Shown here one piece after another: positions 23,714 to 29,430 of a stretch of 29,430 nucleotides of DNA (position 1 is its first letter; the number at the start of each line of letters is the position of its first letter). Source of the DNA: Mageeibacillus sp. UBA5436 (GTDB lineage: Bacteria; Bacillota; Clostridia; Saccharofermentanales; DTU023); NCBI GenBank assembly GCA_002427545.1, contig DIRM01000054.1, positions 381-29,810 on the forward strand. The letters are read 5' to 3'. The translations under genes and the position numbers were made by a program. The notes under the pieces were generated by a model. That model did no database searches, was not told where the DNA came from, and saw nothing but the letters and a program-made list of their open reading frames with translations.

Positions 23714-25634
23714 AGCTGGCACTCTCTTCTAAAAATTCTATGAATTCTGAACCTTTTAAATCACCTTGTCCTAATTTGGCTAATTGAAGTAAGTATTTAA
23801 TCAAAGTAGGATCTTGCTCTGTGCCCTCTTTTAAAATTGGTTGATCTAGATTAACAATTAACGTTTGTTTATTTTCGTCTTGAGCAAACATGGTCTTAAA
23901 AGACTCCAAAGTTTTCTCATCACCAGATTTTTCTATTTGTGCTAGTAAATCTTTCATACGGCGATATTCTTCATTCTCTCGAATCATTAATGGCAGTGCA
24001 TCTTTGCCGCTGTGTTGGAATTTCACCTGATATTGATCTTTATTAATGTTTTTTATTTGTTCAATAAATTTGTCTTGCGTCTCTTGACTGATCTCAACTT
24101 CTTTATCATTGGAATTATCTAGATCAGATTCAGCATCAACACGAACAAATTTTAATTTGCCTTGGGATTCATATTCAATAAAGGACATCCATTGAACATC
24201 AATATCTTCTGTCATCAGATAAACTTGATGATTTTGTTTTTGTGCCATTGCAACATATGGAGACAAACTATTTTCCTCATTAATATAGTAAATCTTTTCT
24301 ACTTGAGGTTCAGAAGGTTCATCAGATGATGCCTTTTCAGTATTATCTTTATTGTTTTCTACATTTTCATCATTTTTGTTCTTTAAATCTTTTAAACGCG
24401 TAAATTCATGATCTGTATTTTCTAACAAAGCTATATCAGAAACACGTTCTGAAAATTTTGGATCTTTCATCATTCCATATTTTATGAACAATTGAAGATA
24501 TTTCCACCATTGCTCATATTCTTCTGGTTGATCCTTTGTTACTTTGATTAAACGATCTGCTACTTTTTTAACAATATGCCCAGACAATTTTTTAACATAT
24601 TGATCATCTTGTAAAAAGCTACGAGAAACATTTAAAGGTAAATCAGGACAGTCAATACAACCTTTTAATAAGAACAGGAATTCTGGAATAATTTCAGGTA
24701 TATTATCAGCGACAAAAACTTGATTATAGTATACCTTGATTCTTCCTTCTAAGCTTTCGTAGCGAATATCTGTTCTTGGAAAATACAAAATTCCTTTTAA
24801 ACGGAAAGGATAATCTAAGTTAAGATGTACCCAAAAAAGTGGTTCATCCATGCCAGGAAATAATTCATGGTAAAACTCAATATATTCCTCATCTTTTACA
24901 TCATTAGGTTTTTTATTCCATAAAGGATTTGGATTATTGATTGGTTTTCTTTCTTCCTCTTTTACTTCTGTTGTCGATGCCTCTTCATTTTCTGTATTTT
25001 CAGACTCGTCAGAAACAACTGTAAAATAAATTGGATATGTCATAAATTGACAATATTTTTGAATGATGCTTTTAATTTTATATTCATCATAATCTTTAAT
25101 GGCATCTTCTGTTAAATTCATAATAATATCCGTACCAATCTTCTCTTTTTCAGAAGATTGCATTTCAAAATCAATTCCTTCTTGACTTTGCCAATGTACT
25201 GCTTCTTTATCTTTAAAGCAGGATTTACTATCTATTTCAACTTTGTCTGCTATCATAAAAGACGAATAGAATCCCAATCCAAAATGACCTATAATTTGTG
25301 CATCATTTTCTTCTTTATATTTTTCAACAAAATCAACTAAACCAGAATAAGCAAGTTGATTAATATATTTATCTACTTCTTCTGCTGACATTCCTATGCC
25401 ATTATCAGAAACAGTTAATGTATGATTCTTTTTATTTAATGTTACTATTATTTCAGATTCATCTTCGATTTTTTCGATTTCACCAATATTTTCTAAATGT
25501 TGACGTTTTGTAATAGCATCAGCTGCATTAGAAATAATTTCTCTTAAAAAGATATCCTGTGATGAATACAACCATTGACGTATAATAGGAAAAATATTTT
25601 CAGCAGTAACTGAGATCTTGCCTTGTTTTTTCAT
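23682..25634 (-). CDS. htpG: Chaperone HtpG (bacterial Hsp90)
   Basis: ATP-dependent homodimeric chaperone. Of normal length (650 residues). The N-terminal ATPase (GHKL) domain has FLREIISNAADAITK, SDNGIGMSAEEV and IGHFGLGFYSSFMIAD. The middle domain carries NPLWNKKPNDVKDEEY, YFPRTDIRYE and DLPLNVSRSFLQDD with the catalytic-loop Arg. The C-terminal dimerisation domain ends near EFLEESASYAFK. An acidic stretch (EDESENTENEEASTTEVKEE) sits at the N-to-middle junction, like the eukaryotic charged linker but shorter. The ATG has a strong GGGGGTG site. No CIRCE element is found; instead a box cluster covers the promoter. The PurL-like gene begins 32 nt before its stop. Confidence 0.97.
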   Translation of the reverse strand: MKKQGKISVTAENIFPIIRQWLYSSQDIFLREIISNAADAITKRQHLENIGEIEKIEDESEIIVTLNKKNHTLTVSDNGIGMSAEEVDKYINQLAYSGLVDFVEKYKEENDAQIIGHFGLGFYSSFMIADKVEIDSKSCFKDKEAVHWQSQEGIDFEMQSSEKEKIGTDIIMNLTEDAIKDYDEYKIKSIIQKYCQFMTYPIYFTVVSDESENTENEEASTTEVKEEERKPINNPNPLWNKKPNDVKDEEYIEFYHELFPGMDEPLFWVHLNLDYPFRLKGILYFPRTDIRYESLEGRIKVYYNQVFVADNIPEIIPEFLFLLKGCIDCPDLPLNVSRSFLQDDQYVKKLSGHIVKKVADRLIKVTKDQPEEYEQWWKYLQLFIKYGMMKDPKFSERVSDIALLENTDHEFTRLKDLKNKNDENVENNKDNTEKASSDEPSEPQVEKIYYINEENSLSPYVAMAQKQNHQVYLMTEDIDVQWMSFIEYESQGKLKFVRVDAESDLDNSNDKEVEISQETQDKFIEQIKNINKDQYQVKFQHSGKDALPLMIRENEEYRRMKDLLAQIEKSGDEKTLESFKTMFAQDENKQTLIVNLDQPILKEGTEQDPTLIKYLLQLAKLGQGDLKGSEFIEFLEESASYAFKGTDSRE

Positions 25635-25663
25635 TTGACACCCCCAAAAAAATAACTATTTCT

Positions 25664-25720
25664 AATATAACATGATTTGAGTGATTTCGTCTAAAAATCA
25701 CATATTTACTAAAAATCACA
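25664..25720 (-). promoter_or_regulatory. htpG promoter with a cluster of AAATCA boxes
   Basis: On the minus strand the extended -10 is TGTTATATT (25672-25664) and the -35 is TAGACG (25693-25688) at 18 nt. Four copies of a TGATTT/AAATCA box surround it: TGATTT at 25673-25678 and 25682-25687, and AAATCA at 25695-25700 and 25713-25718. The last two lie in a 12-bp direct repeat, CTAAAAATCACA (25691-25702 and 25709-25720). GTGATTT/AAATCAC also forms an inverted pair. This looks like an operator. Confidence 0.5.
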
Positions 25721-25748
25721 AATTATGTTCTTCAGAAACCTTTTCCTT

Positions 25749-25792
25749 GTATAGCATATACGCTATATCTTATTATTTATTTATGGCATAAT
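25749..25792 (+). promoter_or_regulatory. Palindromes and extended -10 before the sortase gene
   Basis: Overlapping palindromes GTATA-GCA-TATAC (25749-25761) and TATAGC-ATATAC-GCTATA (25750-25767) precede an extended -10, TGGCATAAT (25784-25792), with no good -35. A start near 25799 gives a leader of about 48 nt. The palindromes may be an activator or repressor site. Confidence 0.4.
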
Positions 25793-25846
25793 TATCCTCA
25801 TTATGACGTAATATAAATGATCTTTAAAATCAAAAAGGAGTAAAAC

Positions 25847-26635
25847 TTGACTAAAAAAGAAAAGAAAAAAAATAAAATTCTTCTTATTGTTCTAGATATC
25901 TTAATTATAATTTGTTTTGTAGGAGCCGCTTTTTTCTTTCTTGAACCAAAAGTTCGGAATAACAAACAAAAAAAGATTGAAACAAGTGTCATGAATGAAG
26001 TTAATTTATTATTTGATTCTGAAGAGGAACAAATGGATGATTTAGTTTCCATCGCAGTTGACCCAAATGCAAATAAAGTACCGGGTGAAGCCTATGAAGA
26101 TTTTGGAATAGGTATTAACACAGACGAAATTGTTTATGATGAAAACGGTCAAGTTATTGTTGATTTTATTGGTTCTTTAAATATTCCTGTAATTGATTTA
26201 ATCACGCCCATTGCTAATGATGATTCTTTAATAGCAATTCGTTATGGTGTAGGTCATACACCGGAATCAGCAGAGATTGGCGAACAAGGTAGAGCTTTAA
26301 TTTTTGGTCATTGGTTCCAAGATTATGGACGTGTCTTCAATCGTTTAAATGAAGTAAATGTTGGGGATGAGTTTACCATTGATATTATAGAAAATCGAAC
26401 CAGATATTTTTATAAGGTTCATAAAGCAATTTCAATAGACGAGTCTGAACTCTATCATTATCTTTATGAGGATGAGCCTGAGGTAGATAGTGAAGTACTT
26501 TTAATTACATGTATCGTCAGGAATAATCATTGGTGGGAACAAACGGGTCGTTATTTAGTCTATGGAGAATTGATTGATAGTAAATATATTCCACCTAAAA
26601 CTTCTAAAAGTGAGCCGACAGTTGTTTTTGAATAA
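25847..26635 (+). CDS. Sortase (class C60 transpeptidase)
   Basis: A membrane-anchored cysteine transpeptidase that cleaves sorting motifs and links proteins to the cell wall or to each other. The 262 residues begin with a Lys-rich N-terminus and one membrane helix (about 11-31), then a polar region, then the sortase beta-barrel from about 100. The triad is visible: His155 in ALIFGHWF, Cys222 in LLITC (218-222) and Arg235 in TGRYLVYGEL. The class (D or other) cannot be settled by eye. The start is TTG at 25847 with AAGGAG 6 nt upstream, a clear non-ATG start. No LPxTG-type substrate is encoded in the window, so it is probably a housekeeping sortase. Followed by a two-way terminator. Confidence 0.9.
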   Translation: MTKKEKKKNKILLIVLDILIIICFVGAAFFFLEPKVRNNKQKKIETSVMNEVNLLFDSEEEQMDDLVSIAVDPNANKVPGEAYEDFGIGINTDEIVYDENGQVIVDFIGSLNIPVIDLITPIANDDSLIAIRYGVGHTPESAEIGEQGRALIFGHWFQDYGRVFNRLNEVNVGDEFTIDIIENRTRYFYKVHKAISIDESELYHYLYEDEPEVDSEVLLITCIVRNNHWWEQTGRYLVYGELIDSKYIPPKTSKSEPTVVFE

Positions 26636-26658
26636 ATTACAAAACATAGATAATATAT

Positions 26659-26692
26659 AAAAAAGGGAGATTATATTTTTTCTCCCTTTTTT
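26659..26692. terminator. Bidirectional terminator after the sortase gene and the PC4-like gene
   Basis: GGGAGA (26665-26670) pairs with TCTCCC (26681-26686) around a 10-nt loop, flanked by A6 and T6 runs, so it works on both strands between the convergent sortase and PC4-like genes. Confidence 0.88.
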
Positions 26693-26720
26693 ATATTACT
26701 GAAATTTTTAAAAACCAGAA

Positions 26721-26960
26721 TTATTCTTCAAAAAGTTCATCTAATTCTATTTCATTAAAGATTTCTCTTAAAATGGATGCTTCTTCATAAGTTAAAGATA
26801 TCCCTTTACTCATTTTTGCATTTTCTGGAGCCCAATCTCTAATATCTAATTTAGCAGGATTTTCGTTCCAGCTAACCATATTGACTTGTCTTGTCCAACC
26901 GGAACGTCCTTCACTTAATTGTCCAATATTTTTTTTAACTTCAAATTTAAATTCAGCCAT
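26721..26960 (-). CDS. PC4/YdbC-type single-stranded nucleic-acid-binding protein
   Basis: A 79-residue protein that matches the YdbC (PC4 C-terminal domain) family of small ssDNA/RNA-binding proteins. The pattern is FKFEVKKNIGQLSEGRSGWT, RQVNMVSWNENPAKLDIRDW and the C-terminal helix YEEASILREIFNEIE. It likely binds single-stranded nucleic acid as a homodimer, as shown for relatives; its cellular role is not settled. Complete, no signal peptide. The ATG follows AAGGAG. It is downstream of glgP by 55 nt and may share its transcript. Confidence 0.88.
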   Translation of the reverse strand: MAEFKFEVKKNIGQLSEGRSGWTRQVNMVSWNENPAKLDIRDWAPENAKMSKGISLTYEEASILREIFNEIELDELFEE

Positions 26961-27015
26961 TTTTTCTCCTTAATAAATTATTATTTATTTAAAAATTATT
27001 TTTGTTTAAATTTAA

Positions 27016-29385
27016 CTAAACTGGTTCTTCTTCTATTTGCCAAATTTCTTTGGCATATTGTTTTATAGTTCTATCTGAACTAAAATGACCACTTTGACAT
27101 ATATTATTCCAGCACATCCTTGACCATTCTTCTTTATCCAAATAAGCTTTATGGGCATCAATACGACGTTTTCTATATTCATCAAAATCGCCTAGAACAT
27201 AATAAGCATCCGCTTTGTCCCAATTGGATCCATTTAATAAGCTATTATGTAAATCTCGGAACATACCTGTACCTTGATCATCAAAAGTACCATCGATTAA
27301 TGAATCTACCACTCTTTTTAAATTTGGTACATTTTCATATTGCCAACGAGAATGATAATAATCAAAAGTAGCTGGAAAATCTTTGATGCTAGAACCCCAC
27401 ATAAAGTTATTTTCTTCACCTGCAAGCTCAACAATTTCAATATTGGCTCCATCATGTGTACCCAAAGTCAATGCACCATTCATCATAAATTTCATATTGC
27501 CAGTACCTGATGCTTCTTTACCAACGGTTGAAATTTGCTCCGAAATATCTGATGCTGGGAATAATTTTTCAGCATAAGAAACATTATAATTTTCGACAAA
27601 AATAACTTTCATTTGATCATTAACATCTGGATCATTATTAATTTTTTTAGCTAATTCATTAATAAATTTGATGATTGCTTTAGCCCTAAAATATCCAGGT
27701 GCAGATTTTCCACCAAATATATAAGTAACAGGTGTAATTTTTTCTTTTGGATTATCTTTTAAATGATAATACTGATTTAAAATAGCAAAAGCATTTAATA
27801 ATTGTCGTTTATATTCATGAACGCGCTTTATTTGAACGTCAAAGATAGAATCTGGGTCAATTTTAATTCCTTCTTTTTCCTCAATATATTTTGCTAATTC
27901 AATTTTATTTTCATGTTTAATATCATAAAGTTTTTTAAGAACTTTTTTATCATCAGCATAAGGAACTAATTTTTCTAGTTGATTTAAATCTGTGACCCAA
28001 TCTTCGCTACCTAATAATTCTGTCAATAATGCAGATAATTTAGGATTACAAGTTCTTAGCCAGCGACGAGGAGTTACACCATTCGTTTTATTATTAAATT
28101 TATTTTTCCATAATTTATAATAAAAATTAAAAGTTTCATTTTTCAAGATATTGCTATGAATGGCAGCCACACCATTAACAGAAAATGACATGTATACCGC
28201 TAAATTTGCCATATGTACCATTCCATCATGAATGATAGAATTTTTTTCAACTTCATATTGTAGAATATTTTTCGACTTTAATTCTTCACGTAATTTTCGA
28301 TCAATTTTTTCAATAATATCTAATATTCTTGGGAATAAAAATTGAAAAATGCTAATTTCCCATTTTTCTAATGCTTCTTGCAAAACAGTATGATTAGTAA
28401 ATGCAAAAGTTTCCGCTGTAATTTTAAAGGCATCATCAAAAGAAACGCCTTTTTCATCCATTAAGATGCGCATTAATTCGGGAATTCCTAAAACAGGATG
28501 AGTGTCATTTAATTGCACACAATTATATTTTGCAAATTTAGAATAATCATTTCCATGATTTTTCTCGAAATTATTCATGATATTTTGTAAAGAAGCAGAA
28601 ACAAAGAAATATTGTTGTCTTACACGTAAAACTTTTCCATCATATGACGTATCATTCGGATATAGAACACGATAAATATCATCAACACGATTTCTTTCTG
28701 TTACAGCATCATCAAAGCGCTGTGAATTAAATAAATTAAAATCAAAGGCTTCTGCTGATACAGGCTTCCATAAACGTAATGTATTTACATTTTTGGTTCC
28801 AAAACCGCTTATCGGTAAATCATAAGGTACGGCAAAGACATCAAAATCTTGATAATGAACTTTTACTATGTCCTCTTCCCTTCTCACATTAAAGGGATAA
28901 GGATATTCCATCCATTCATCTGGATATTCTTTTTGGAAACCATTATCAAAAATTTGTTTTAGCAAGCCATAACGGTAAAGTATTCCATATCCTGTCACAG
29001 GATAGTTTAAAGTTGTACTTGAATCTAAAAAACAGGCTGCTAAGCGGCCAAGTCCACCATTACCTAAACCAGGATCTGTTTCTTGTTCTTCTAAATCATT
29101 TAAATCAAATCCTAATTCTTGTACTGTTGCTTGCATTTCATCATAAATACCTAAATTTACTAGATTATTAATTAAGCTACGACCTACTAAGAATTCTGCC
29201 GAAAAATAATGTGCTTGTCTTCCCTCATTATAGGTTTCTCGGGTTTTCTCCCAATTTTCCGTCAAAATCTCCATTACAGATCTTGATATAGACTGCCAAA
29301 TTTCATGCTCAGTTGCATGTTTGATGTTTTTTCCAAATTCTGCAGACAAATTGGATTCAATTTTTTCCATTAAAGTTTTTTTCAT
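27016..29385 (-). CDS. glgP: Glycogen/starch phosphorylase
   Basis: PLP enzyme that releases glucose-1-phosphate from alpha-1,4-glucan. It has 789 residues, the usual length. Blocks are AHYFSAEFLVGRSLINNL, DPGLGNGGLGRLAACFLDS, NGVTPRRWL, the phosphate/PLP region VHEYKRQLLNAF and EASGTGNMKFMMNGALTLGT with the PLP lysine near Lys632, then HDGANIEIVE. The C-terminus is complete. The ATG has AGGAG 7 nt upstream. No glgA, glgB or glgC lies in the window, and the sequence ends 45 nt upstream, so a larger glycogen unit cannot be excluded. The upstream stub holds an inverted repeat AGTTAAG/CTTAACT (29400-29406, 29420-29426). Confidence 0.96.
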   Translation of the reverse strand: MKKTLMEKIESNLSAEFGKNIKHATEHEIWQSISRSVMEILTENWEKTRETYNEGRQAHYFSAEFLVGRSLINNLVNLGIYDEMQATVQELGFDLNDLEEQETDPGLGNGGLGRLAACFLDSSTTLNYPVTGYGILYRYGLLKQIFDNGFQKEYPDEWMEYPYPFNVRREEDIVKVHYQDFDVFAVPYDLPISGFGTKNVNTLRLWKPVSAEAFDFNLFNSQRFDDAVTERNRVDDIYRVLYPNDTSYDGKVLRVRQQYFFVSASLQNIMNNFEKNHGNDYSKFAKYNCVQLNDTHPVLGIPELMRILMDEKGVSFDDAFKITAETFAFTNHTVLQEALEKWEISIFQFLFPRILDIIEKIDRKLREELKSKNILQYEVEKNSIIHDGMVHMANLAVYMSFSVNGVAAIHSNILKNETFNFYYKLWKNKFNNKTNGVTPRRWLRTCNPKLSALLTELLGSEDWVTDLNQLEKLVPYADDKKVLKKLYDIKHENKIELAKYIEEKEGIKIDPDSIFDVQIKRVHEYKRQLLNAFAILNQYYHLKDNPKEKITPVTYIFGGKSAPGYFRAKAIIKFINELAKKINNDPDVNDQMKVIFVENYNVSYAEKLFPASDISEQISTVGKEASGTGNMKFMMNGALTLGTHDGANIEIVELAGEENNFMWGSSIKDFPATFDYYHSRWQYENVPNLKRVVDSLIDGTFDDQGTGMFRDLHNSLLNGSNWDKADAYYVLGDFDEYRKRRIDAHKAYLDKEEWSRMCWNNICQSGHFSSDRTIKQYAKEIWQIEEEPV

Positions 29386-29430
29386 AAATTTCTCCTAAGA
29401 GTTAAGTTTGCTCTGTTAACTTAACTTAAA

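Noticed and set aside
25635..25846. CIRCE (HrcA) operator before htpG
   Set aside because: No TTAGCACTC or its inverted partner is present. Only the AAATCA box cluster is seen.
29386..29430. Full promoter of glgP
   Set aside because: Only 45 nt remain before the window edge: an inverted repeat is visible, but no -35/-10 pair can be assigned.

Overview
This is a chromosomal stretch of an AT-rich, low-GC Gram-positive bacterium, most likely an uncultured or little-studied member of the Clostridia. The evidence is the clostridial type of PRPP synthetase, Shine-Dalgarno sites of the AGGAG type with ATG, TTG and GTG starts, a QueH-type epoxyqueuosine reductase, a sortase, a YabE-like gene followed by rsmA, and a PurL-related protein resembling the long single-chain clostridial enzyme. 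There is no phage, IS element, CRISPR array or rRNA. Most genes lie on the minus strand. The plus strand carries the prs pair, three single membrane-anchored genes and one tRNA.

Layout. 1-1753 (+): the end of one PRPP synthetase and a complete second one, closed by a two-way terminator. 1840-2873 (-): a small membrane protein and nagB. 2998-7862 (-): a ruvC-ruvA-ruvB-queH-rqcH run that joins Holliday-junction processing, queuosine synthesis and ribosome quality control. 7985-9091 (+): a YihY/BrkB membrane protein. 9097-11224 (-): dtd, a class A beta-lactamase-fold serine hydrolase and a GNAT acetyltransferase. 11480-11632 (+): a tRNA-Ala(GGC) unit with promoter and terminator. 11673-14558 (-): a tail-anchored PP2C phosphatase, smpB and tsaD. 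14601-15662 (+): a membrane-anchored alpha/beta-hydrolase-fold protein. 15666-21498 (-): dut, a U32 family protein, zapA, rsmA and a G5/3D cell-wall protein. 21662-25634 (-): htpG and a large protein overlapping its end. 25847-26635 (+): a sortase. 26721-29385 (-): a PC4/YdbC-like protein and glycogen phosphorylase.

Much of the window is housekeeping for translation and nucleic acids: rqcH and smpB for ribosome rescue, dtd, tsaD, queH and rsmA for tRNA and rRNA, ruvABC for recombination, and dut and prs for nucleotides. A second theme is the cell envelope: sortase, G5/3D protein, serine hydrolase, BrkB, PP2C and zapA.

The most unusual item is the 683-residue protein coupled to htpG. It reads as a shrunken relative of clostridial phosphoribosylformylglycinamidine synthase (PurL). 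It keeps recognisable N-terminal, linker, part-core and glutamine-amidotransferase regions, but has lost most of the catalytic core, the linker histidine motif and the amidotransferase cysteine. A second likely pseudoenzyme is the alpha/beta hydrolase, whose nucleophile position is glycine. Other points are a dUTPase with an insertion of about 75 residues, two genes whose best start appears to be ATT, an SD-masking leader hairpin before the G5/3D gene, and a cluster of AAATCA boxes at the htpG promoter. Family comparisons were made from memory of the families, without database searches.
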